A DNA stretch of 55,288 nt from the NCBI GenBank assembly GCA_017428635.1, contig JAFRQK010000073.1, positions 1 to 55,288 on the forward strand, in the 5' to 3' direction. Under the pieces are notes generated by a model that worked only from the letters and a program-made list of their open reading frames with translations, ran no database searches and had not been told where the DNA came from. A program made the position numbers and the translations under genes. Positions 42,079 to 49,859 of the stretch are shown one piece after another (position 1 is the stretch's first letter; each line of letters opens with the position of its first letter). This stretch comes from Clostridia bacterium (GTDB taxonomy: Bacteria > Bacillota > Clostridia > Oscillospirales > CAG-272).

Positions 42079-42969
42079 ATGTCACATTATTGCATTAGAC
42101 AAACAAGAATCACCAAGTTGGAACTTCCCAAAGGATACGTTAAATCAGTTATACAAATTGGTGTCCCCAATACAGACGAGAGAGCTGTAAAAGTAGGACT
42201 AAAATCCATCGGCGATATGGTATTGCCTTCTGCAGATTATGGCCCAATCTGCAAAAAGAATGCGTACGGGTACAGCTATTCAGATAAAACTAAACAAAAA
42301 GAAGAGCGATATGTTTCTACAGTTTGGATCAAGCCTTATGGCAATGAACATGCCTCACCTGTTGCAAGTGATATCTATAGAAAATGTTATCCAAAGATCA
42401 ATGTTCCTCCTACCGATATTGAACTTGTACTGTATGAGAATGATAATAACGAAACGTATATAATTGCTGATTTAACCACAGAAATACGGGATAATTATCT
42501 AAAAGATGCAATCAATCTTTTTCTCGAAATATTTCATGAGTGTTATGTTTTTTCGGATGAAATAAGAATTGATGCAAAAACAAAACGACGCAAATGTAAT
42601 TGGGAGATCTTGCCTCCTGGCGAAAAACCGAGCACACACCTTTACGAACAACTTAGAGATGGTGGAAAAACCGATTCATTTGACCTTGTTCGTTTACAAA
42701 CACTTGATAAATATTTGGTTGAACAAATAGTCGAAGGAATAAACGGTTTTGCAGGATATTATGCATATGTTTTCAAAAAGCATTGCGTCCTTGAATCTGC
42801 TAAATATGGAAACGCTACATACATTATTCCCAAGAAAAACTGGGAAACTTACAGTCAGATGACAAAGAAAGAGTTATTCGACGATAAAATAGTTATAGAT
42901 AAACTAATTCATAATGAAAACTGGCAGTTGAATATCGCGCAGGTAATCAATAAACTTGAAAACCAATAA
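42079..42969 (+). CDS. Unknown protein, first gene of the HAD/GNAT/ASCH cassette
   Basis: A 296-aa protein I cannot place in a family. It begins SHYCIRQTRITKLELPKGYVKSVIQIGVPNTDERAVKVGLKSIGDMVLPS and has a middle segment rich in aromatic and acidic residues (LVLYENDNNETYIIADLTTEIRDNYLKDAINLFLEIFHECYVFSDEI). No signal peptide or membrane segment is visible. Composition is strongly AT-rich. The ribosome site AAAGGAG is strong. It ends 21 bp before the HAD gene on the same strand, so it belongs to a four-gene operon running to 45337. Confidence 0.75.
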   Translation: MSHYCIRQTRITKLELPKGYVKSVIQIGVPNTDERAVKVGLKSIGDMVLPSADYGPICKKNAYGYSYSDKTKQKEERYVSTVWIKPYGNEHASPVASDIYRKCYPKINVPPTDIELVLYENDNNETYIIADLTTEIRDNYLKDAINLFLEIFHECYVFSDEIRIDAKTKRRKCNWEILPPGEKPSTHLYEQLRDGGKTDSFDLVRLQTLDKYLVEQIVEGINGFAGYYAYVFKKHCVLESAKYGNATYIIPKKNWETYSQMTKKELFDDKIVIDKLIHNENWQLNIAQVINKLENQ

Positions 42970-42990
42970 TCAAAACGAGGAGATCCGTCA

Positions 42991-43902
42991 ATGTCAAACA
43001 TAATTGCTGTCGTTTGGGATTTTGATAAAACACTTATTGGGGACTACATGCAAGAACCAATTTTCAAAAAATATAATGTTGATGGTAAAGCTTTCTGGGA
43101 GGAAGTCAATTCTTTGCCCGAAAAGTATAAAAAGGAGCAAGGGGTACGTGTAAACGTGGACACCATATATTTGAATCATTTTATAAACTATGCAAGACAA
43201 GGACGTTTCCCTGGGCTAAATAACAGTGTTCTTAGAGCTCTTGGATCAGAATTGGTGTTTTATAATGGTCTCCCCCAACTTATGGCAACTACCAAAGATA
43301 TGATTGAGAGTGACTCAAAGTATTCTGAATATGACATTAAAATCGAACACTATATCGTTAGTACTGGTTTTACAGAAATGATAAGAGGTTCAGCAGTTGC
43401 ACCTTATGTATCCGATATTTGGGGATGCGAACTGATAGAAGTCCCTGATGAAAACGGGAACATGATAATTGGCGAGATTGGATATACAATTGATAATACC
43501 ACAAAAACGCGTGCTTTGTTTGAAATTAATAAAGGTGTTGGAAAACTGGAGAATGTTAATGTAAACACAAAAATGCCAGAAGAAATTCGTAGAGTCCATT
43601 TTAAAAATATGATTTATATCGCAGATGGCCCGAGTGATGTTCCTGCGTTTTCGACCTTAAATAAAAGTGGTGGTGCAACATTTGCAATTTATCCGCACAA
43701 TGATGAAGAAGCATTTAAACAAGTTGAGCAACTTAGAAAAGACGGAAGAATAAACATGTATGCAGAAGCAGATTATTCTGAGGGCACAACTGCTTATATG
43801 TGGATTACGGGTAAGATTAAGGAATTTGCTGATAGAATCAGAAATGAAGAACGCGAGAAACTGCGTTCTTCCATTTCTGAAACCCCCAAGCATCTTGTTT
43901 AA
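42991..43902 (+). CDS. HAD superfamily phosphatase
   Basis: A 303-aa HAD phosphohydrolase. Motif I is VVWDFDKTLIGDYM with nucleophile Asp10, motif II is VSTGFTEMI, and motif IV is MIYIADGPSDVPAF. A helical cap fills about residues 20-110. Phosphate removal from a small molecule or nucleotide end is likely, but the substrate is unknown. It has a CGAGGAG site, lies second in the four-gene cassette, and is 9 bp ahead of the GNAT gene. This HAD type is found as an accessory gene in bacterial islands rather than in core metabolism. Confidence 0.87.
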   Translation: MSNIIAVVWDFDKTLIGDYMQEPIFKKYNVDGKAFWEEVNSLPEKYKKEQGVRVNVDTIYLNHFINYARQGRFPGLNNSVLRALGSELVFYNGLPQLMATTKDMIESDSKYSEYDIKIEHYIVSTGFTEMIRGSAVAPYVSDIWGCELIEVPDENGNMIIGEIGYTIDNTTKTRALFEINKGVGKLENVNVNTKMPEEIRRVHFKNMIYIADGPSDVPAFSTLNKSGGATFAIYPHNDEEAFKQVEQLRKDGRINMYAEADYSEGTTAYMWITGKIKEFADRIRNEEREKLRSSISETPKHLV

Positions 43903-43911
43903 GGAGAAAAA

Positions 43912-44979
43912 ATGTTAGATAAACTTGTGTGGAAATCGTTTGCAGATATTGATATCAGTGATAGATTTTTTGATTCATTAAAGGCAGACTATGTGGGATT
44001 TAACAAATGGTTTTCAGAAAAGCAGAGAAAAAAAGAACGAGCATTGATTCTTGAAAATTCAACTGGAATTCATGCGTTTCTTTATTTGAAAGAAGAATTT
44101 GAATCTATTAAAACAATTACATATGTAATTCCCGCCAAAGAAAGAATTAAAATTGGAACATTTAAACTTGACGATACAATTAGTAATCAAAGACTTGGCG
44201 AAGGCTTAGTTGGGGTATCCCTTTGGAAATGGCAGGAATCCAAAGCGGAAGAAATCTATGTTACAGTATTTGAAAAGCAAGAAAAGTTGATAGGATTACT
44301 AACGAAATTTGGATTTAGATTACTGGGGAGAAAGGAAAATGGTGAATTAGTACTTGGGAGAAGCCGTTTGGATATCGATTATTCAAACGCATATACTTCT
44401 TTCCCATTTATCTCACCAAAAACAAAAAAAGCAGGGCTTATTCCGATCAACGATTATTTCCACGATCGGTTATTTCCATATTCAGAAACCGTCTATACTT
44501 CTTATGAGGTAGAAGAGGTAACAGCCGGAAATGGAATAACAAAAGTTTATATCGGCAGTCCTTTTACAGTCACTCATTATTCAGAGGGTGACATCGTGGT
44601 TATTTATAGAAAATATACCGGAGAAGGTTCCAAGGGAAATAAATCCGCAGTCACTTCTTTTTGCATTATTACAAAAATAACCGTTGTTAAGCGTGACAAT
44701 CGAATTATGATCCCCTATGAACAATTTCTCAAAGAAGCAGGCAACAAAACCGTATTCACTCCGGAAGAACTTAAAAGCGTTTATGAAAACGCGAATGTTG
44801 TAATGATAGAAATGACATATAACGGTTTTTTCAACAAAGGCCATAACGTCACCTATTGGAATTTAAAAAACAGAGGACTCTTTGAAGAGTATCCGTACAA
44901 TATTACATATTCATTGGATCAAATGAAACATATATTGAAGATGGGCGGGAAAGATGTCAACAATATTATTGTCTGTTAA
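43912..44979 (+). CDS. GNAT acetyltransferase fused to a PUA/EVE-like domain
   Basis: A 355-aa two-domain protein. Residues about 1-150 look like a GNAT N-acetyltransferase (AFLYLKEEF, QRLGEGLVGVSLWKWQESKAEEIYVTVFEKQEKLIGLLTKFGFRLLGRKENGELVLGR). Residues about 200-350 resemble a PUA/EVE-type nucleic-acid-binding fold (VYIGSPFTVTHYSEGDIVVIYRKYTG ... SAVTSFCIITKIT). The pair suggests acetylation of something bound to modified RNA or DNA; tRNA-targeting GNAT toxins are a known precedent, though the PUA-like partner is different. It overlaps the ASCH gene by 26 bp. Confidence 0.72.
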   Translation: MLDKLVWKSFADIDISDRFFDSLKADYVGFNKWFSEKQRKKERALILENSTGIHAFLYLKEEFESIKTITYVIPAKERIKIGTFKLDDTISNQRLGEGLVGVSLWKWQESKAEEIYVTVFEKQEKLIGLLTKFGFRLLGRKENGELVLGRSRLDIDYSNAYTSFPFISPKTKKAGLIPINDYFHDRLFPYSETVYTSYEVEEVTAGNGITKVYIGSPFTVTHYSEGDIVVIYRKYTGEGSKGNKSAVTSFCIITKITVVKRDNRIMIPYEQFLKEAGNKTVFTPEELKSVYENANVVMIEMTYNGFFNKGHNVTYWNLKNRGLFEEYPYNITYSLDQMKHILKMGGKDVNNIIVC

Positions 44980-45337
44980 ACCACGTTTTGCTCACAAATT
45001 AATCGACGGGGCTAAAAAATATGAGTATAGGAAACGTTTGCCACTTTGCAAGGTAAGTAAAATCGTGGTCTATTCCTCTTTTCCTGAGAAGAAAATCATT
45101 GGAGAACTTGAAGTCGTTGATACTATTTCTATGAAAAAAAGTCCCTTATGGGAAAAGACAAAAAAAGAATCTGGAATCACACGTGATGAGTATAGGCAAT
45201 ATTTTCAAGGATGTAACTTGGCCTACGCTTACGTTGTAGGAAAAGCTAAAAGATATGAAAAACCTTTGGAATTGTCGGATTACGATATAACTCGTGCTCC
45301 ACAGTCATTTGTGTATATGACAGTAATTCCAGAATAA
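44954..45337 (+). CDS. ASCH domain protein
   Basis: A 127-aa ASCH (PUA-superfamily) protein. The family pattern is clear: ILLSVKPRFAHKLIDGAKKYEYRKRLP (the conserved lysine-containing loop), KIVVYSSFPEKKIIGELEVVDT, and LAYAYVVGKAKRYEKPLELSDYDI ... PQSFVYM. ASCH proteins bind RNA and some hydrolyse modified cytidines. It starts inside the end of the GNAT gene (26-bp overlap in another frame), so translation is coupled. It is the last gene of the cassette and converges on the SLOG gene 17 bp away. Confidence 0.88.
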   Translation: MSTILLSVKPRFAHKLIDGAKKYEYRKRLPLCKVSKIVVYSSFPEKKIIGELEVVDTISMKKSPLWEKTKKESGITRDEYRQYFQGCNLAYAYVVGKAKRYEKPLELSDYDITRAPQSFVYMTVIPE

Positions 45338-45354
45338 CGAAATAGGATCATACC

Positions 45355-45792
45355 TTATTTTATATAAAGATTAATTATCGTTTTCCCTTTCCGACCGGCC
45401 AGTTTCTTGAACTGTGCGGCGCGGGAGCCGGAATCATGGACTACATAGGTAACCACGAAATCCGATTGCTCAATCATCCATTTGTTCCGGTAGTTGATGG
45501 CGAAGCGTTTGATGACAGTCTCGATACCCTCCGGAAGGATGGTATCGGAGTAGTCCGTCAGCCGGTATTCGTCCTGCTTCTCCGGCATATACGCGAGAAC
45601 GACGTGATACCGAATCGGATACTTGGCTGAAAGCTCGCGCAGGACCCTGCGGACCATCGCGTCGAAGTCCCCGTGATTGCCGACGTAAAAAAGATCCACT
45701 TCGTGATGTTCTATCAAATCGATCAGAGTCGACCGTAAGGTCGGCTCTATCTTTTGCGGTACGTAACGGTGTCCGAAAAACGTGCAGGTCAT
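45355..45792 (-). CDS. YpsA-type SLOG family protein
   Basis: A 145-aa Rossmann-like SLOG protein (YpsA/DUF1273 group), a family thought to bind nucleotides or nucleotide-like ligands. TCTFFGHRYVP at the N-terminus, FYVGNHGDFDAMVRRVLREL, and AINYRNKWMIEQSDFVVTYV are the characteristic blocks. The ATG at 45792 follows AAGGAGA; the upstream frame runs through the operator region and is not translated. It is transcribed divergently from an XRE gene, and both share four copies of a GCGATATATC-type operator, so the XRE protein should regulate it. Confidence 0.87.
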   Translation of the reverse strand: MTCTFFGHRYVPQKIEPTLRSTLIDLIEHHEVDLFYVGNHGDFDAMVRRVLRELSAKYPIRYHVVLAYMPEKQDEYRLTDYSDTILPEGIETVIKRFAINYRNKWMIEQSDFVVTYVVHDSGSRAAQFKKLAGRKGKTIINLYIK

Positions 45793-45808
45793 AAAAAGGT
45801 CTCCTTTG

Positions 45809-45903
45809 TGGGATATATCGCAATTATAACACGCTTTTATCAGCTTTGCGATATGTCCCACACGATTTATCGCAGATTTGGGTAAAATCTTAGCGATATA
45901 TCG
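45809..45903. promoter_or_regulatory. Shared operator region of the divergent SLOG and XRE genes
   Basis: Two inverted pairs of one motif are present. Arms 45809-45823 and 45846-45860 (TGGGAyATATCGCAA, 14/15 identical) flank the minus-strand -10 box TATAAT (45828-45823). Arms 45863-45873 and 45893-45903 (CGATwTATCGC, 10/11 identical) flank the probable XRE promoter (TAAAAT near 45883). The common core is GCGATATATC. Binding by the XRE protein would cover both promoters. Confidence 0.8.
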
Positions 45904-45920
45904 TGAATGGGAGATATTAT

Positions 45921-46163
45921 ATGAACACCAAAGAGGCTGTCGCCGAGAGAATAATCCAAATCTGCAAGGAACGTAATATGGCGATAAATGCGCTTGCCAA
46001 TATTTCCGGCGTTTCGCCGTCCACGATTTACAGCATGCTGAACGAAAAGAGCCAGAACCCGGGTGTCGTTTCGCTCAAGAAACTCTGCGACGGTTGGGAG
46101 ATCAGCCTCCGTGAATTTTTCGATTCTCCGTTGTTTGACGATCTGGAACAGGAAATAAAGTAA
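45921..46163 (+). CDS. XRE-family regulator
   Basis: An 80-aa helix-turn-helix protein: TKEAVAERIIQICKERNMAINALANISGVSPSTIYSMLNEKSQNPGVVSLKKLCDGWEISLREFFDSPLF. The recognition helix is PSTIYSMLNEK. I start at the ATG at 45921, which follows GGGAGAT; the six residues upstream lack support. It probably represses itself and the divergent SLOG gene through the repeated GCGATATATC sites. Confidence 0.92.
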   Translation: MNTKEAVAERIIQICKERNMAINALANISGVSPSTIYSMLNEKSQNPGVVSLKKLCDGWEISLREFFDSPLFDDLEQEIK

Positions 46164-46182
46164 AAGAAAGCTGATAATAAAA

Positions 46183-46229
46183 AACTGCCGCCGTACCGGA
46201 GCAATGCTCTAATACGGCGGCGTGTTTAT
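46183..46229. terminator. Terminator between XRE and the small Fic-linked gene
   Basis: GCCGCCGTA (46187-46195) and TACGGCGGC (46213-46221) form a perfect 9-bp stem. The minus-strand side ends in AGTTTTTTATT, and the plus side in GTGTTTATT. Confidence 0.85.
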
Positions 46230-46247
46230 TAAGCGTTTTCTTAACAA

Positions 46248-46526
46248 TCAATTCAACAACTTTGCTTTTAGAATATTAACTTGCATTATCAATTCAGACA
46301 CTATTCCCTCGTTCGGAACTTGATCAAATGGCAGCGAACCCGCTGCCAATCTAACAGTTGTTGCAGCAGCAACTTGTTCATCCGTCAAGCGTAACTTTTG
46401 GATTTTTTCAATTGCCGATTGGCGATCGAGTATACCGGTCGAATAATATTTATTTATAATCTCTTCTCGTTCACGAATATCTTTTGCGATCGAAACTTTA
46501 TCGTTTTTTCCTTTTTCGTTGTTCAT
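46248..46526 (-). CDS. Small unknown protein downstream of Fic
   Basis: A 92-aa hydrophilic, helical protein without a recognised family: KDIREREEIINKYYSTGILDRQSAIEKIQKLRLTDEQVAAATTVRLAAGSLPFDQVPNEGIVSELIMQVNILKAKLL. The ATG has AAGGGG upstream. It is 41 bp behind the Fic gene on the same strand and ahead of a terminator, so it is made from the Fic promoter. It could be a partner or modulator of Fic, but sequence alone does not show this. Confidence 0.65.
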   Translation of the reverse strand: MNNEKGKNDKVSIAKDIREREEIINKYYSTGILDRQSAIEKIQKLRLTDEQVAAATTVRLAAGSLPFDQVPNEGIVSELIMQVNILKAKLLN

Positions 46527-46567
46527 GTTAATTCCCCTTATTTACGATAGTCAGCGCTTTATACGCT

Positions 46568-47608
46568 TTAATCTTTCCTCACATAGCACGTCGTTCTTCC
46601 GCCGCCGAGTTTTTCGATCTCGCCGAGGGCGCAGAGTTCACGCAAACGGCGTTCCACCGACGACGCGCTCATTGAGGTACAGAGGTCGGCAATATCGGAT
46701 TTGGTGAACTTCCCGATCTGCGTTCTGACCGCGTTTCTCACGGTTTCGAGCGGAGAGTCCGCAACGAGTTCCATCCGCTCCTCAAAATCGCGGTAGGCGG
46801 CGATGATCGTTCCCAGCAGATACTTTATAAACGGCGTCGGATCGTCCTCGCCCTCGTGCCATCCGTTCTGCGATTCCTCAAGCGCGTCGTAATAACTCTC
46901 TTTCGTTTTTTCGATCTTGCTCTCGAGCGAAATATACCGTCCGATCTCATATCCGCTCCGATACAGCAGGAGGGTAGTCAACAGCCGCGACATTCTGCCG
47001 TTGCCGTCGATAAACGGGTGAATACAGAGAAAGTCGTGTATAAAAACCGGGATGATCAACAGCGGGTCGACCTTTCCTTCACCGACGGCGAAATTGAACG
47101 CGTCGCAGATATCCCGCATCGCGCCGGGCGTTTCATACGGCGCGGTCGGCGTAAACAGAGCGTACGCCTTTCCGTCCGCGCCTGTCGCGCTGATATAGTT
47201 CTGCACGTTCTTGAACGATCCGCCGAACGCGCTGTCGGTATGGCTGAACATTATCTTGTGAAGCTGAAGAATATAGTTCGGGGTCAGCGGAATATATTCG
47301 AAATTCTCGTGGACGGTATTCAGCGCGTCACGATATCCGGCGATCTCTTTTTCGTCGCGGCTGCGCGGCGCTGTCTTCTCTCCCATCAGTTGGCGCAGGC
47401 GCGTGTCCGTTGTGCGGATCCCCTCGATCGCGTTTGAAGATACCGTGCTTTGGATCTTCGCGATCTCGACGAGCTTTTTGACGTCTTCCGTCCTTTGGCG
47501 CAGATAAACCGCCTGTTTGCCCTTTTCCTCATGGATCAGGGACAGGTAATTGATGATCTCGTTATCCCACGTTTTATTCTTTAATGATGAATAATCAAAT
47601 CTCCGCAT
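46568..47608 (-). CDS. Fic family AMPylator with C-terminal winged helix
   Basis: A 346-aa Fic enzyme, expected to transfer AMP from ATP to hydroxyl side chains of target proteins. The inhibitory helix SNAIEG (Ser58-xxx-Glu62-Gly63) is at the N-terminus, making it a self-restrained class II Fic. The catalytic motif HPFIDGNGRMSR starts at His197. Flap residues precede it (FKNVQNYIS). The last 70 residues form a winged helix (IGKFTKSDIADLCTSMSASSVERRLRELCALGEIEKLGGG). I start at ATG 47608, spaced from AGAGGTG; ATG 47614 abuts the site. The promoter carries a palindrome likely bound by this protein. Confidence 0.92.
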   Translation of the reverse strand: MRRFDYSSLKNKTWDNEIINYLSLIHEEKGKQAVYLRQRTEDVKKLVEIAKIQSTVSSNAIEGIRTTDTRLRQLMGEKTAPRSRDEKEIAGYRDALNTVHENFEYIPLTPNYILQLHKIMFSHTDSAFGGSFKNVQNYISATGADGKAYALFTPTAPYETPGAMRDICDAFNFAVGEGKVDPLLIIPVFIHDFLCIHPFIDGNGRMSRLLTTLLLYRSGYEIGRYISLESKIEKTKESYYDALEESQNGWHEGEDDPTPFIKYLLGTIIAAYRDFEERMELVADSPLETVRNAVRTQIGKFTKSDIADLCTSMSASSVERRLRELCALGEIEKLGGGRTTCYVRKD

Positions 47609-47625
47609 TTTCATCACCTCTTCGT

Positions 47626-47665
47626 TATTCTCGTCAATTATACCACATTTGACGAGAATAGTCAA
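47626..47665 (-). promoter_or_regulatory. Fic promoter with overlapping palindromic operator
   Basis: On the minus strand TTGACT (47665-47660) and TATAAT (47642-47637) are 17 bp apart. A perfect 11-bp inverted repeat TATTCTCGTCA/TGACGAGAATA (47626-47636 and 47650-47660) brackets the -10 box. Binding there would shut the promoter. Confidence 0.88.
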
Positions 47666-47700
47666 GCGACCGGCTGATATCTTCATCCGGTCGCTTTTAT
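47666..47700 (+). terminator. Terminator-like hairpin facing spoVT
   Basis: GCGACCGG and CCGGTCGC form a perfect 8-bp stem followed by TTTTATTT. No plus-strand gene precedes it, so it may insulate spoVT from transcripts coming off the Fic operator region. Confidence 0.7.
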
Positions 47701-47770
47701 TTCTCTTTCGGTATAATTCTCTCATAAAAAACAGATAATAGAAACGTATCAACAGAAAAGGAGATCATAA

Positions 47771-48313
47771 ATGAAAGCAACGGGAATCGTTCGCAGAATA
47801 GACGACCTCGGGCGCGTGGTGATCCCGAAAGAGATCCGCCGCACGATGAGGATAAGAGAGGGAGACCCCCTCGAGATATACACGGACAGGGAAGGGGAAG
47901 TCATCTTCAAGAAGTACTCCCCGATGGGCGAGATGTCGGAGTTCGCCGCGCAGTACGCCGAGACGCTCCACAAGACGTGCGGGCTGGCGGTGGCGATCTG
48001 CGACCGCGACGCGGTGATCGCGGTGTCGGGCGTGCCGCGCCGTGAATACGCGGACAAGCCGTTGACGCCGGAACTCGAGGAGCTGATGGAGCGCCGCTCC
48101 CTCTTCACCGACCGGTCGGAGACCCCGGTGAAGATAACGGACGGCGGCTCGCACACGGTGAGCTGCATGATGCCGATCATCACCGAGGGAGACGTGACGG
48201 GCTGCGTCGCGTCGCTCGCGTCGCCTGATTCCGATCGCCCCGCGGTGACGGAGCTCGAGATGAAACTGATCCAGACGGCCGCGGGCTTCCTCGGCAGACA
48301 GCTGGAGTCATGA
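47771..48313 (+). CDS. spoVT: Stage V sporulation protein T
   Basis: A 180-aa AbrB-family transcription factor that tunes late forespore gene expression. Residues 1-50 are the swapped-hairpin DNA-binding domain (ATGIVRRIDDLGRVVIPKEIRRTMRIREGDPLEIYTDREGEVIFKKYSP), and the rest is a GAF-like domain (FAAQYAETLHKTCGLAVAICDRDAVIAVSG ... MPIITEGDVTGCVASL). Length and order match SpoVT. This is the clearest sign that the host forms endospores. AAAGGAGA precedes the ATG, and a strong terminator follows. I could not settle a sigma-G promoter upstream. Confidence 0.95.
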   Translation: MKATGIVRRIDDLGRVVIPKEIRRTMRIREGDPLEIYTDREGEVIFKKYSPMGEMSEFAAQYAETLHKTCGLAVAICDRDAVIAVSGVPRREYADKPLTPELEELMERRSLFTDRSETPVKITDGGSHTVSCMMPIITEGDVTGCVASLASPDSDRPAVTELEMKLIQTAAGFLGRQLES

Positions 48314-48320
48314 AAATAAT

Positions 48321-48348
48321 CCCGGAGGGTCTCCCCTCCGGGATTTTT
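48321..48348 (+). terminator. spoVT terminator
   Basis: CCCGGAGG-gtctc-CCCTCCGGG with ATTTTTCC behind it. Confidence 0.9.
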
Positions 48349-48434
48349 CCGTAGTCGGCGTTCTCCGCTTCGGATAATTGAATCTTATAAGCGATTGTGG
48401 TACAATTAGTCATCCCGAAAACGGAGGGGCGGCT

Positions 48435-49760
48435 ATGCTCAAATCGCTGAAAAGATCCATTCTCAATATCAATTACAAACTGTTTTTCGCCCTTCTCGTC
48501 CTCGGGCTCTGTCCGACGGTCTACACGACCGTTCGGGTGTTTTTCCTCGGTCAGCTGCCGGGCGACTGGTCGTTTTCGATCGCGGGTCAGCTCTCGTGGG
48601 TGAATCTGCTCTACGAGGTGCTGAACGAGGCGATCATTCTTCCGCTTTTCTTCTTCATCGGCAAGGTCAAATCGGACAGAAAGGCGTTTTCCAACCGCGT
48701 GCGGACGGGGATGGTCGTTACGCTTTGCGTTTACGCCGTTCTCTCGACGGCCGTATTCTTTTTCGCTGAGCCGCTTTTGAAACTGATGGCGGCGGACGAA
48801 AGCATCCTCGCGGCGTCTGCGTCGTACGTGCGGATCGAGAGCGTGGCGAACGTTTTCTCGATCCTTGCGCAGTTTGCGCTCGTCGCGCTTGTTTCTGTCA
48901 ACAAAAGCAGGTATCTGTACGTTCTAATGGGCGCGCGTCTCGCGCTTTCGCTCGTTTTCGATACGTTTTTCGTCTCCTCTTTGCCTGTCTCGCTGAACCT
49001 CGGCGTGAACGGGATCGGATATTCGAACGTGATCGTAAACGCCGTTCTTCTCGCCGTATCGCTTCTGCTTCTGAGGCGGGAGGGCGTCAGGATCTTCAGC
49101 CGGGAAAAGCTTGATTTCAAATGGATGGGCGGTTTTCTCAAAATCGGCGGGATATCGGGGCTTGAATCTCTCGTTCGCAATCTCGCGTATACGGTCATGA
49201 TAGCGCGGATGGTCAACGTCGTCGGCGAGCAGGGGACCTACTGGGTCGCCAACAACTTTATTTGGGGATGGCTGCTCCTCCCGATCCTGCAGCTCGGAGA
49301 ACTCATCAAGGAGGAGGTCGCCGAGGACGAGAACAACGTGCGCAAAAAGACGCTCGGATACTTCGGGATCACGCTTGTTACGTGCCTGCTCTGGTGCGCG
49401 ACGATCCCGCTCTGGAAGCCGTTCATGATGCGCGTTTTACAGTTTTCCGACGTCGACAAACTCTTCGGCCTTGTGATGATCCTTCTCGGCTTTTACGTTC
49501 TGTTCGCTTTTCAGAACGTTTTCGACGCGACGTTTTACGGACTCGGAAAGACGAACTATATGCTCTTTGAATCCGTCGTCACGAACGCGGTCTATTACGG
49601 CGCCGCTTTCGTCCTTTATCTGTGCGGCGTGTGGACGCCTTCGCTGACCGGTATCGCGCTTCTGTTCGGTATCGGCAACGCGTTCGACGCCCTCGTTTCG
49701 CTCGCCGCGTACGTATATCTTTTGAAAAAGAGAAAGATCAATTTGCTGAGAACGGAATGA
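48435..49760 (+). CDS. MATE family efflux transporter
   Basis: A 441-aa integral membrane protein of the MATE multidrug/oligosaccharide exporter superfamily, with about twelve hydrophobic segments. Typical stretches are SIAGQLSWVNLLYEVLNEAIILPLFFFIGK, GVNGIGYSNVIVNAVLLAVSLLLLRREG, FLKIGGISGLESLVRNLAYTVMIARMVNVVGEQGTYWVANNFIWGWLLLPILQLGELIKEEV. It probably uses a cation gradient; the substrate is unknown. The ATG at 48435 has GGAGGGG upstream, while the longer frame covers the spoVT intergenic region. A terminator and the tRNA-Leu fragment follow. Confidence 0.9.
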   Translation: MLKSLKRSILNINYKLFFALLVLGLCPTVYTTVRVFFLGQLPGDWSFSIAGQLSWVNLLYEVLNEAIILPLFFFIGKVKSDRKAFSNRVRTGMVVTLCVYAVLSTAVFFFAEPLLKLMAADESILAASASYVRIESVANVFSILAQFALVALVSVNKSRYLYVLMGARLALSLVFDTFFVSSLPVSLNLGVNGIGYSNVIVNAVLLAVSLLLLRREGVRIFSREKLDFKWMGGFLKIGGISGLESLVRNLAYTVMIARMVNVVGEQGTYWVANNFIWGWLLLPILQLGELIKEEVAEDENNVRKKTLGYFGITLVTCLLWCATIPLWKPFMMRVLQFSDVDKLFGLVMILLGFYVLFAFQNVFDATFYGLGKTNYMLFESVVTNAVYYGAAFVLYLCGVWTPSLTGIALLFGIGNAFDALVSLAAYVYLLKKRKINLLRTE

Positions 49761-49777
49761 CGTTTTTGAATAGACAA

Positions 49778-49807
49778 AAGGGATCGCAAAAGCGATCCCT
49801 TTATTTA
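49778..49807 (+). terminator. Terminator of the MATE gene
   Basis: AAGGGATCGC-aaa-aGCGATCCCTT followed by TATTTA, directly abutting the tRNA-Leu fragment. Confidence 0.88.
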
Positions 49808-49859
49808 TGCCGGTGGCGGTACTTGAACCCGCACGTCCTTTCGGACAACAGATTTTGAG
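49808..49859 (-). pseudogene. 3' fragment of a tRNA-Leu (CAA) gene, probable attachment site
   Basis: On the minus strand the sequence from the anticodon loop (CTCAAAA, anticodon CAA) through the 3' anticodon stem, a class II long variable arm (TGTCC-gaaa-GGACG), the T-arm (GCGGG-TTCAAGT-ACCGC) to the acceptor end CACCGGCA is present. The 5' half of the tRNA is missing; upstream sequence is unrelated. One T-stem pair is broken (G-A), as expected once the copy is not functional. A 3' tRNA copy of this kind is the usual far-end scar of a tyrosine-recombinase element. Confidence 0.82.

Noticed and set aside
49808-49859. Intact tRNA-Leu
   Set aside because: The 5' acceptor strand, D-arm and 5' anticodon stem are missing, and one T-stem pair is broken.
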